The position numbers were made by a program, and so were the translations under genes. 64,000 bases of DNA, from positions 1 to 64,000 of the forward strand of contig DASYBM010000017.1 of the NCBI GenBank assembly GCA_036500765.1. Direction: 5' to 3'. This document shows, in pieces, positions 44,767-52,132 of the stretch. The notes beneath the pieces are model-generated. The model saw nothing but the letters and a program-made list of their open reading frames with translations, ran no database searches and was not told where the DNA came from. The DNA is from Candidatus Sulfotelmatobacter sp. (GTDB lineage: Bacteria; Acidobacteriota; Terriglobia; Terriglobales; Acidobacteriaceae). The number at the start of each line of letters is the position of its first letter. Position 1 is the stretch's first letter.

Positions 44767-44818
44767 GCCGGCGACGACCCGCTCCCGCACACTTTCGCGC
44801 GCAGTACAATCGGCCGAG
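44767..44818 (-). pseudogene. 3' end fragment of a 5S rRNA gene
   Basis: On the minus strand the sequence reads GCCGATTGTACTGCGCGCGA, then GCGGGAGCGGGTCGTCGCCG. This matches the 3' half of bacterial 5S rRNA (GCCGATGGTACTGC and GTGGGAGAGTAGGTCGTCGCC types). The 5' half expected at 44819-44885 is missing and replaced by a GGGGCTAAAGCCC-type repeat and the palindrome array. A terminator follows at the right distance. No 23S or 16S sequence is nearby. Confidence 0.65.
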
Positions 44819-44867
44819 CGAAAATCCCTGCGGCCCTCAGGGGCTAAAGCCCGCGATCTCTTGGGCG

Positions 44868-45000
44868 CTTTACGGTACGGCTGAAGCCGTACCCTTCCAC
44901 GAACCGGATTCAACCCTTACGGTACGGCTAAAGCCGCACCCTTCCACGGGCCCGGATTCAACCTTTACGGTACGGCTGAAGCCGCGCCCTTCCACGAACC
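44868..45000. repeat. Three tandem copies (period 47-48 bp) of the GTACGGCT palindrome
   Basis: Each copy has the core TACGGTACGGCTGAAGCCGT or a close variant followed by ACCCTTCCAC and about 15 bp spacer (ACCGGATTCAACC). GGTACGGCT pairs with AGCCGTACC in the first copy. One related copy lies at 986-1019. It ends about 50 bp before the start of the rRNA methyltransferase gene. Confidence 0.85.
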
Positions 45001-45049
45001 TGGTCCACGGACCCGGATGCAAAAGAGTTCCAGGCATTAGTATGGGCGG

Positions 45050-46321
45050 ATGTCTCCATCTGCCCATTCGACTCTCCCCACCGTCAAGATCTCCCCGCGC
45101 GGCGCCGGCCGGCTCAAGTCTGGACACGTCTGGGTCTACCGCTCCGACATCGTTTCCACCGATGGAGTCGAGCCCGGTTCGTTGGTCCGCGTCGTCGACC
45201 ACCGCGGCAAGTTCCTCGGTACTGCCCTCTACTCCAGTTCCTCGCAAATTGCGATCCGGATGATTTCGCAGGATCCCGTGGCTGACTTCCCGGCACTCCT
45301 CCGTCAGCGCATCGCCGACGCCATCGCCTATCGCGCGTCGATCATCGGTCAAGGCAGCGGCGAACGCAGCGTCCGCGACAACGGAGCCTACCGCGTTATT
45401 TTCAGCGAAGCCGATTTCCTTCCCGGCCTTATCGTCGACCGCTACAACGACATTCTTTCTCTGCAAATCCTCACCCAGGCAATGGACGCCAACCTTTGCC
45501 GCGAAACTGTCATCTCTGAACTGACCGAACAGTTCCATCCTGCCGCGATCGTTGAGCGGGTTGACCCGCGGGTTCGCGAACTCGAAACTCTTCCACCTCG
45601 CACCTCTGGCCTGTTGCACGGCGAAAAGTCCGCCACCACTTTCACCATGAACGGCATTCAGTTCAAATTCGACGCCCTCGAAGGCCAGAAGACCGGAGCC
45701 TTTCTCGACCAGCGCGAAAATTATGCCGCCGCCGCGCAGTACGCCCACGGTGACGCCCTCGACATGTTCTGCTATCAGGGCGGATTCGCTCTTCACCTGG
45801 CTCCGCGCTGCTCGCAAGTCACAGGCGTTGACAGTTCGCGCCCCGCTCTCGAAACCGCCGAGCAGAACGCGGCGCTGAACGCTACTGGGAACGCTTCTGG
45901 GGCGAACAAGACTGGGGTGAATAAAAACGAGATCGAATGGATCGAGGCCAACGCCTTCGACCTGCTGAAGGACTATGCTTCGTCAGCTCGCCCGGGCGAA
46001 GCTCAGCGCTACGACACCATCGTCTTAGACCCGCCCGCGTTCGCCAAATCCAAACGCGATCTCGACGCCGCCCTTCGCGGCTACAAGGAACTGAATCTCC
46101 GCGCCCTCAAGATGCTGCGTCCCGGCGGCATCCTGGTTACTTGCTCCTGCTCTTACCACATCAGCCAGTCGAATTTCCTCGAAATGCTGGCTTCGGCGGC
46201 TCTTGACGCTCACCGCATCCTTCGCCTGATCGAAGTGCGCGGACAAGCAAAAGATCATCCCGTCCTGCTGAATGTCCCCGAGACTGCCTACCTGAAGTGC
46301 GTAATTGCGTATGTAAACTAA
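45050..46321 (+). CDS. RlmI-like class I rRNA (cytosine-C5) methyltransferase
   Basis: The 423-residue protein has an N-terminal PUA domain (ISPRGAGRLKSGHVWVYRSD, GSLVRVVDHRGKFLGTALYS), then the RlmI-type catalytic domain: DRYNDILSLQILTQAMD, GAFLDQRENYAAAAQYAHGD and DMFCYQGGFALHLA (SAM-binding), LDPPAFAKSKRDL (DPPAF) and LVTCSCSYHIS (catalytic Cys). The E. coli relative methylates C1962 of 23S rRNA. An upstream GGGCGG is a weak ribosome site. Confidence 0.93.
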   Translation: MSPSAHSTLPTVKISPRGAGRLKSGHVWVYRSDIVSTDGVEPGSLVRVVDHRGKFLGTALYSSSSQIAIRMISQDPVADFPALLRQRIADAIAYRASIIGQGSGERSVRDNGAYRVIFSEADFLPGLIVDRYNDILSLQILTQAMDANLCRETVISELTEQFHPAAIVERVDPRVRELETLPPRTSGLLHGEKSATTFTMNGIQFKFDALEGQKTGAFLDQRENYAAAAQYAHGDALDMFCYQGGFALHLAPRCSQVTGVDSSRPALETAEQNAALNATGNASGANKTGVNKNEIEWIEANAFDLLKDYASSARPGEAQRYDTIVLDPPAFAKSKRDLDAALRGYKELNLRALKMLRPGGILVTCSCSYHISQSNFLEMLASAALDAHRILRLIEVRGQAKDHPVLLNVPETAYLKCVIAYVN

Positions 46322-46344
46322 TGAAAATGCGGGCAATCTAATAC

Positions 46345-46373
46345 TTGACAACAATACACTAAGCTTTTATGAT
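46345..46373 (+). promoter_or_regulatory. Sigma-70-type promoter for hsp20
   Basis: TTGACA (46345-46350) and TATGAT (46368-46373) are separated by 17 bp, close to consensus. The predicted transcript has a leader of about 140 bases before hsp20. Confidence 0.7.
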
Positions 46374-46486
46374 TCTTTTACGCTAACGTTGCGTCTAATG
46401 AAGTGACCGCCGCTCTAATGCTCGCGTAGCTCCGGATGCATTCGTCCGGGATCAGCCAGCAGAGCCGGTCGCAATTCAAAGTCTCT

Positions 46487-46518
46487 GACTTAACCAAAAT
46501 CTGAAGGAGGATTTAGTC
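46487..46518 (+). promoter_or_regulatory. Candidate hairpin masking the hsp20 ribosome site
   Basis: AAATC (46497-46501) can pair with GATTT (46510-46514), and GACT (46487-46490) with AGTC (46515-46518). The Shine-Dalgarno sequence GAAGGAGG would lie in the loop and lower stem. Hsp20 genes are often controlled by RNA thermometers of this sort. The stem is short, so this is a candidate only. Confidence 0.35.
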
Positions 46519-47028
46519 ATGACCGTTTTAGCCCGTTTTGAGCCTTTCCGTGAGTTTGCCACCTTGCAGGACCGCATCAATCGCGTTTTTCGCGATTCCT
46601 ACAGCGGCGCCGGCCAGGGGGATGACTCTCTGACCACATCGAGCTTCGCCCCGGCGGTGGACGTCTATGAAGACGAGCACCAGGTCACTCTGAAGATCGA
46701 AGTGCCCGGAATCGAGGAGAAGGACATCGACGTCCGCGTAGAGAACAACACGCTCACCGTGCATGGCGAGCGCAAGATCGAGAAGGAAGAGAAAGAAGAG
46801 AACTATCGCAGGGTCGAGCGCCAGTATGGCAGCTTCACCCGTAACTTCACTCTGCCCCAGACCGTAGACACCGAGAACGTTTCGGCAACCTACGACAAAG
46901 GCGTGCTGAAGATCTCTTTGCCCAAGAAAGCCGAAGCCAAACCCAAGCAGATCAAGGTAAACGTGGGCAGCGGGAAGTCCCTCGAAGCCAGGACCTCGGA
47001 AGGCAAAGCCCCCAGCAAGGCCGCGTAA
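46519..47028 (+). CDS. hsp20: Small heat shock protein, Hsp20/alpha-crystallin family
   Basis: The 169-residue chaperone holds unfolding proteins. A strong GAAGGAGG site precedes the start. The alpha-crystallin domain spans about 45-145: APAVDVYEDEHQVTLKIEVP, GIEEKDIDVRVENNTLTVHG and the signature YDKGVLKISLPKK. The C-terminal tail contains IKVNV, close to the IxI anchoring motif. Its expression may be controlled by the upstream promoter and leader. Confidence 0.95.
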   Translation: MTVLARFEPFREFATLQDRINRVFRDSYSGAGQGDDSLTTSSFAPAVDVYEDEHQVTLKIEVPGIEEKDIDVRVENNTLTVHGERKIEKEEKEENYRRVERQYGSFTRNFTLPQTVDTENVSATYDKGVLKISLPKKAEAKPKQIKVNVGSGKSLEARTSEGKAPSKAA

Positions 47029-47043
47029 GCGGGAACTGGTGGA

Positions 47044-47113
47044 GGGCGGACGCTTTCGTCCGCCCGAGAAGCTCAATGCTTTTTGCGGGAGGCGGCCGAA
47101 AATCCGCCTCCCG
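47044..47113. repeat. Two strong palindromes between hsp20 and lemA
   Basis: GGGCGGACG-CTTT-CGTCCGCCC (47044-47065) is a perfect 9-bp stem. CGGGAGGCGG and CCGCCTCCCG (47086-47113) form a perfect 10-bp stem. One may end hsp20 transcription, but neither is followed by a clean T run. Confidence 0.7.
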
Positions 47114-47160
47114 TAACCCCGTCTGCCACTTGCTTCCGCAGCGCTCTGCTGGCACCTTGA

Positions 47161-47763
47161 ATGTTGACAGCCGAGGTGGCGATGGACGGCAGCATTATTA
47201 CGGGCTTCGCGTTTTTTCTGTTCGCGGCTGGCGTGCTCCTCTATGCCGTCATCATTTACAACGGCCTGGTGCGGCTGCGCAATGGGAACGACCGCGCGTG
47301 GGCAAACATCGATGTGCTGCTCAAAGAGCGCCACGATGAAATTCCCAACCTAGTCGAGACCGTCAAAGGATACATGCAGCACGAACAGCAGACGCTGCTT
47401 GCCGTGACCCAGGCTCGGACGGCGTCGGCGGACGCGGCGAGCATCGGCCAGAAGGCCGTCGCCGACCTGAAGATGGCCAGCGCGCTGCGCGGCTTGTTTG
47501 CTGTGGCAGAAAGTTATCCGCAACTGAAGGCCAACGACAATTTTCTGAAACTACAAAACCGCATCAGCGAGATCGAGGAGCGCATTGCCGACCGCCGCGA
47601 GTTTTTCAACGACGATGTCAACATCTATAACACGCGCATCGGCCAGATCCCCGAAGTGCTAGTGGCCAGCTTTCTAAGCCTGAAGCCGCGCCAGTTGTTC
47701 GAGGTCTCTGAAGAAGATCGCAGGCAGGGGGAAGTGAGCTTTGCCAGCGGGCAAGGGGCATAG
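47161..47763 (+). CDS. lemA: LemA-family membrane protein
   Basis: The 200-residue protein has one N-terminal membrane span (GFAFFLFAAGVLLYAVIIYN), then the LemA helical domain (NGLVRLRNGNDRAWANIDVL, LLKERHDEIPNLVETVKGYM, and NRISEIEERIADRREFFND). LemA proteins are membrane-anchored with unsettled function. A second ATG at 47182 after GAGGTGG is an alternative start. Confidence 0.93.
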   Translation: MLTAEVAMDGSIITGFAFFLFAAGVLLYAVIIYNGLVRLRNGNDRAWANIDVLLKERHDEIPNLVETVKGYMQHEQQTLLAVTQARTASADAASIGQKAVADLKMASALRGLFAVAESYPQLKANDNFLKLQNRISEIEERIADRREFFNDDVNIYNTRIGQIPEVLVASFLSLKPRQLFEVSEEDRRQGEVSFASGQGA

Positions 47764-47881
47764 CTGCTTGTGGGGCGGACACCCCTGCCCACCGCATTTT
47801 GCTTCTGCATCGACGGGTTCCGTTCGGGCTAAGTCAAAGTCATAGGCTGCGAACAGGAGTGTCGATCCGAGACAGCGGCCA

Positions 47882-48760
47882 TTATTTCCAGGCCGATAAG
47901 CTACGATTCAAGAGGGCTTCGAGTTCAACCACGTCAGGGCGGAAGAGTTGGCGCAATTTCTCCCGCTGCGCCGAGGATAATTCCGCAAACGCGGGTCCGC
48001 CGCCGACGAATAGTTTCAGCGCTCCGAACCTTTTGGCAGTGGCCACGAGTGAGTCGAGCTGGCGCGTCTTCGCCCACTCCGCCAGCCGAAAACCAGCGCG
48101 AGTCCAGTAATAATTGCGCGGCTCCGACATGTCTTCCGAGGTCAGGACACGACGAATCTGAGGCGGGCGCAGGGTAATCCGCGGCACTCCCACAAAGTCG
48201 ACCAGCTTGTCCAGATAGGACTGCGGATCGTTTTGGATGTCGTCATGCACGGTTACCATGACCTGATCGTTTCCGAAAGTCCGCTTCCACTCCTTCAGGT
48301 GAGCCGCGTACCGGCTTGATTCCATCAGTTCCGGATCGCGGGCCAGGGCTTCGTCGAAGCTCCACGGGATCAAGCCGTAGGCGCGTTTCAGCCGGTAGAG
48401 CGACACGACACGATCCACGGGGTTGCGGAAGGTGCACACAATTTTGGCGTGCGGGATGAGCCGAGCGATCCGTTCGCGCGCTTCGGGCGAGGCGAAATAA
48501 GTGGGAGCAACTTCCCCGATGGCGCGTCCGTCGCACACTTTACGGTAGTGCGAGCCGTACCAGCTCAGTCCGCGGTCAAAATATTTATCGAAAAACCTGG
48601 TCTCTTTCGTGGGATGGGAGAGCCAGGCCCCCTTACTCAGGACGGTATGCAGCCAGCTCGTTCCGGTGCGCGGAGGACCGACGACGAAGAAAGAGGGCAA
48701 GGGCGAAACGGCGCTTTTGACAGCAGCTCCAGCCGCTATCGCGAAGCTGTTGGTGGACAT
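47882..48760 (-). CDS. Sulfotransferase-family protein
   Basis: The 292-residue enzyme has the PAPS-binding P-loop-like motif VVGPPRTGTSWLHTVLSKGA at the N-terminus and the 3'-phosphate motif FRNPVDRVVSLYRLKRAYG, as in carbohydrate and lipid sulfotransferases. The catalytic general base is not assigned with certainty. The context gives no substrate. Its C-terminal region is basic and hydrophobic. Confidence 0.85.
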   Translation of the reverse strand: MSTNSFAIAAGAAVKSAVSPLPSFFVVGPPRTGTSWLHTVLSKGAWLSHPTKETRFFDKYFDRGLSWYGSHYRKVCDGRAIGEVAPTYFASPEARERIARLIPHAKIVCTFRNPVDRVVSLYRLKRAYGLIPWSFDEALARDPELMESSRYAAHLKEWKRTFGNDQVMVTVHDDIQNDPQSYLDKLVDFVGVPRITLRPPQIRRVLTSEDMSEPRNYYWTRAGFRLAEWAKTRQLDSLVATAKRFGALKLFVGGGPAFAELSSAQREKLRQLFRPDVVELEALLNRSLSAWK

Positions 48761-48946
48761 TCCGAACGTTCCTTAGTTAGAAATACGCCGTTCCTGCCGG
48801 GTGCGCGGCATAGCAACGACGGTCGGGCCCCATGCGACAGAAAAGGAGCCTGAGAATCATTTTTAACGGGTGGCCGCTAGTAGATGCGCGGCGCCACGAG
48901 TGGGTTGTCCAGATAAGTATGGCCTGCCGGGCAGCCGACCCGACTG

Positions 48947-50059
48947 TCAGCCCAGCAACCTGGCGGCGTCCTTGGCGTAGTAGGTCAGGATGATGCTGGC
49001 GCCTGCGCGGCGGATGCTTAGGAGGCTCTCCATCATGACGCGGTCGTGGTCGATCCAGCCATTTTGGGCGGCGGCTTCCATCATGGCGTATTCGCCGGAG
49101 ACTTGATAGGCGGCGAGCGGCAGGTCGAAGCGCTGGCGGGCGGCGGCGATCACGTCGAGGTATGGCAGGGCGGGCTTGACCATGATCATGTCGGCGCCTT
49201 CTTCGATGTCGGCTGCGATTTCGCGCAGGGCCTCGCGGAGGTTGGCCCCGTCCATCTGATACGACCGGCGGTCGCCGAATTGAGGGGCGGAGTCGGCGGC
49301 TTCGCGGAAGGGGCCGTAGTATCCGGAGGCGAATTTGGCGGCGTAGGAAAGAATGGGCGTGTTGGTGAAATCGGCTTCGTCAAGGGCGCGGCGGATGGCG
49401 GCGACGCGGCCGTCCATCATGTCGGAGGGAGCGATGATGTCGATGCCGGCTCTGGCCAGGGAGACGGAAGTGCGGGCCAGGAGTTCGAGTGTGGCGTCGT
49501 TGAGGATTTCGAACGTCGCTTCAGAGGCTCGGATGGCGACGGCGGCCAGCGCTTCGATAGCTCTTTCTTTTTCGTCACCGTTTTTTACTGCGACCGCGCG
49601 CACTGAGTTCGTTGCGTCGCGCGCGGCCGCGCCCAGAGACTGCGGCGTCAGGGCGGCCTTCACGATTCCACAATGGCCGTGCGACATGTATTCGCAGAGG
49701 CAGACGTCGCCTATCAAGAGCAGGCCGGGGACTTCGCGTTTCATGGCGCGGGCAGCTTGCTGCACAATTCCATCGTCGGACCAGGCGCCGGTGGCGACGT
49801 CGTCTTTTTTGTCGGGCAGGCCGAATAAAATCACGGCGGGCACGCCGAGGGAGTAGACTTCCTGCGCTTCTTTCACCGCTTCGTCCACCGACAGATTGAA
49901 TACGCCGGGCATGGAGCGGACTTCTTTGCGGATACCTTCTCCGGGACAAACGAACATGGGATAAACCAAAGCATCGGGAGTTAAGCGAGTCTCCGAGACC
50001 AGGTTGCGCAGTTGGGCAGTGCGGCGGAGGCGGCGAAGGCGGGTTACGGGGAATGCCAT
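48947..50059 (-). CDS. hemB: Porphobilinogen synthase (delta-aminolevulinic acid dehydratase)
   Basis: HemB condenses two 5-aminolevulinates in haem synthesis. The start at 50059 ([20 protein letters not shown]) gives 370 residues, against about 325-340 in most bacteria. Zinc-site cysteines appear in [12 protein letters not shown], and the two Schiff-base lysines in [14 protein letters not shown] and [13 protein letters not shown]. Between HGHCGI and NDATLELLA lies an insertion of about 45 residues ([20 protein letters not shown] region), where other HemB proteins have a short loop. The catalytic residues on both sides are intact. Confidence 0.95.
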   Translation of the reverse strand: MAFPVTRLRRLRRTAQLRNLVSETRLTPDALVYPMFVCPGEGIRKEVRSMPGVFNLSVDEAVKEAQEVYSLGVPAVILFGLPDKKDDVATGAWSDDGIVQQAARAMKREVPGLLLIGDVCLCEYMSHGHCGIVKAALTPQSLGAAARDATNSVRAVAVKNGDEKERAIEALAAVAIRASEATFEILNDATLELLARTSVSLARAGIDIIAPSDMMDGRVAAIRRALDEADFTNTPILSYAAKFASGYYGPFREAADSAPQFGDRRSYQMDGANLREALREIAADIEEGADMIMVKPALPYLDVIAAARQRFDLPLAAYQVSGEYAMMEAAAQNGWIDHDRVMMESLLSIRRAGASIILTYYAKDAARLLG

Positions 50060-50283
50060 TGGATGATCACCAAGGGAAAGCTGGAAGTGCTTCCTGATTG
50101 ATTCTAAGATCAAACTGGCCGCTCTGTCTCGCCAAAGGGACGGCGGTGGTGTCGTAATTTGAATTAGGACAGTACCGGACGGCGACAGAAGGACGAAGCA
50201 GCCAGCCCGGGGTGACCAAAGTAATTGGAAGCGTTCCCATCGGTCCTCGGATTCCCGGATCGAAGCTCATAGAATGGGGACGG

Positions 50284-52038
50284 ATGAGTCTGTTCCAACG
50301 TTACCGTTGGTTTGCCGGAGCGATCGGAGTCACTCTGATCTTTGCGGCGGTGTGCCTGACCGGGCACAAGAGCGCTGGACTGACCGCCTTCGCCGATATC
50401 ACAGGTCTGGTGTTGATGGCGGCGGTCGCGGGAATCACGCTAGCGAACACATTTTGGCGGCCGGCCCAGGAGCGCAGTTTCTGGGCGTTGCTGTCGCTGG
50501 GGTTCTCGCTTTGGGCGGCCAACTGGGCCGCCTGGGCTTGGTTAGAGGTTGGACTGCATCGAGAAATCCCCGATCCGTTCGTCTTCGATATCGTTTTGTT
50601 TTTTCATGTGGTGCCGGTGTTCGCGGCGGTGGCATGGCGTCCCGATCTGAAGAACAATAAAGAGGGAAAAGTCCTGCTTAGCCTGCTGAATTTCCTGATG
50701 CTGGTGGGCTGGTGGCTGTTTCTTTACGCCTTCATCGTCTTCCCTCATCAATATGTGTCTATAGAGAAAGCCACGTACAACAGCTATTACGACGCGCTCT
50801 ATGGCGTCGAAAATGTTCTTCTCGCCGGAGTTCTGTGCCTGGCCGCATGGACCAGTTCGGGGGGGTGGCGGCGGTTCTACCTGCATTTTCTCGGCGTGTT
50901 CGTTGTGTACTCGATCGATGCGCAATTTGTCGACCAGGCGACGGCGAACAACTCCTACTATTCGGGAAGCCTGTATGACATCCCTCTGATCGGAACGGTG
51001 GCATGGACAGCGGCGGCGGCTTTGTCGGCCCGCGAATGGAACCTTGAAAGCGTCGAGTCTCGGTTTAGTCCGCGCTGGAAAAGTGCAGTGCCGCGGCTCG
51101 CTACGATGGCGCTGCTGTCGCTGCCGGTCCTGGGAATCTGGACGATATTGCTGGACAATTCAGCCGGGCCTTCCCGGGCATTCCGCGTTTTTACTGTGCT
51201 GGGTGCGATGTTGTTGCTGGGAACATTTGTATTCCTGCGCCAATATCTACAGGACCGTGCATTGGTCGCGGTGCTACAGGAGTCGCGCCGGGGATACGAA
51301 AGCCAGAAGCGTCTGCAAACCCAATTAGTCCAGAAAGAGAAGCTGGCGACGCTGGGAAATCTGGTGGCGGGAGCGGCCAACGAGATTAATCATCCTCTCG
51401 ACTCCATCATGAATTATTCGGAACAACTCTGGGGGAAGGAGGGTCTGACGGAGGAGCAGAACCAATTGGTGCGCAAGATTGTGAACCAGGCCCGGCGGAC
51501 TCGCGATCTGGTTTCGGACCTGCTGCGATTTGCCCAGCAGTCGCCCGGAGAAAAAATTCTGGTCGACCTCAGCGTGCTGCTGCACCGCGCCACCCAAATG
51601 CTGGAATTGCGGCATCCTGGCGGTAAAATTCGTATCACGGTTTCAGTTGCGCCGGATGTACCGCGTGTGCAGGGCAATGCCAACCAATTGTTCCAGGCCT
51701 TCGTTGAGATCATTGACAACGCGATGGACGCTCTCGAAGAGGCTGGCGGGGGCGCTCTGGACATCACGGCCCAACGCCAGGGAAAAGACGTCATGCTGCA
51801 ATTTTCCGATACCGGACCGGGAATCCGCGAGCCACTGCGAGTCTTCGATCCGTTTTACACGACCAAGCCTGTCGGCAAGGGCACGGGTCTGGGTTTAAGC
51901 GCGGTATACGGCGTGATCCATGAACACAATGGGCAAATCACCTGCCTGAACAAACCGCAAGGCGGAGCCGTGTTCGCAGTAAGGATCCCCTTGGCCATTG
52001 AATCGGTGGCGCAGGTTGCCGGTGCCGGCGGCGATTGA
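50284..52038 (+). CDS. Membrane sensor histidine kinase with altered H-box
   Basis: The 584-residue protein has about eight membrane spans in residues 1-310, a coiled-coil linker and a HisKA/HATPase core. The kinase ATP-binding motifs are intact: EIIDNAMDAL (N box), DTGPGI (G1) and GKGTGLGLSAVYGVI (G2). In the H box, where HEINNPL is expected, the sequence is ANEINHPLDSIMNY, with Asn366 in place of the phospho-accepting His and a His four residues later (370). ATG 50284 (MSLFQRYRW) is preferred over 50212 because the earlier part lacks a membrane-protein character. No response regulator lies beside it. Confidence 0.88.
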   Translation: MSLFQRYRWFAGAIGVTLIFAAVCLTGHKSAGLTAFADITGLVLMAAVAGITLANTFWRPAQERSFWALLSLGFSLWAANWAAWAWLEVGLHREIPDPFVFDIVLFFHVVPVFAAVAWRPDLKNNKEGKVLLSLLNFLMLVGWWLFLYAFIVFPHQYVSIEKATYNSYYDALYGVENVLLAGVLCLAAWTSSGGWRRFYLHFLGVFVVYSIDAQFVDQATANNSYYSGSLYDIPLIGTVAWTAAAALSAREWNLESVESRFSPRWKSAVPRLATMALLSLPVLGIWTILLDNSAGPSRAFRVFTVLGAMLLLGTFVFLRQYLQDRALVAVLQESRRGYESQKRLQTQLVQKEKLATLGNLVAGAANEINHPLDSIMNYSEQLWGKEGLTEEQNQLVRKIVNQARRTRDLVSDLLRFAQQSPGEKILVDLSVLLHRATQMLELRHPGGKIRITVSVAPDVPRVQGNANQLFQAFVEIIDNAMDALEEAGGGALDITAQRQGKDVMLQFSDTGPGIREPLRVFDPFYTTKPVGKGTGLGLSAVYGVIHEHNGQITCLNKPQGGAVFAVRIPLAIESVAQVAGAGGD

Positions 52039-52132
52039 GTTCCGAATTTTTCTTGTCCTCGCCCGCTCCGTTCCACGCTCCCAACTGGCGGCCTCCGTTA
52101 CATCAAGCCGCTCCTGCTACCATGAAATTGCG

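Noticed and set aside
44716-44913. 65-codon minus-strand frame
   Set aside because: It runs over the 5S rRNA fragment and the terminator, so it is not a gene.
44870-45817. 315-codon open frame antisense to the rRNA methyltransferase
   Set aside because: Its C-terminal part is just the translated tandem palindrome (repeated TVRVES- and GFSRTV-like peptides), and the rest is opposite the catalytic domain.
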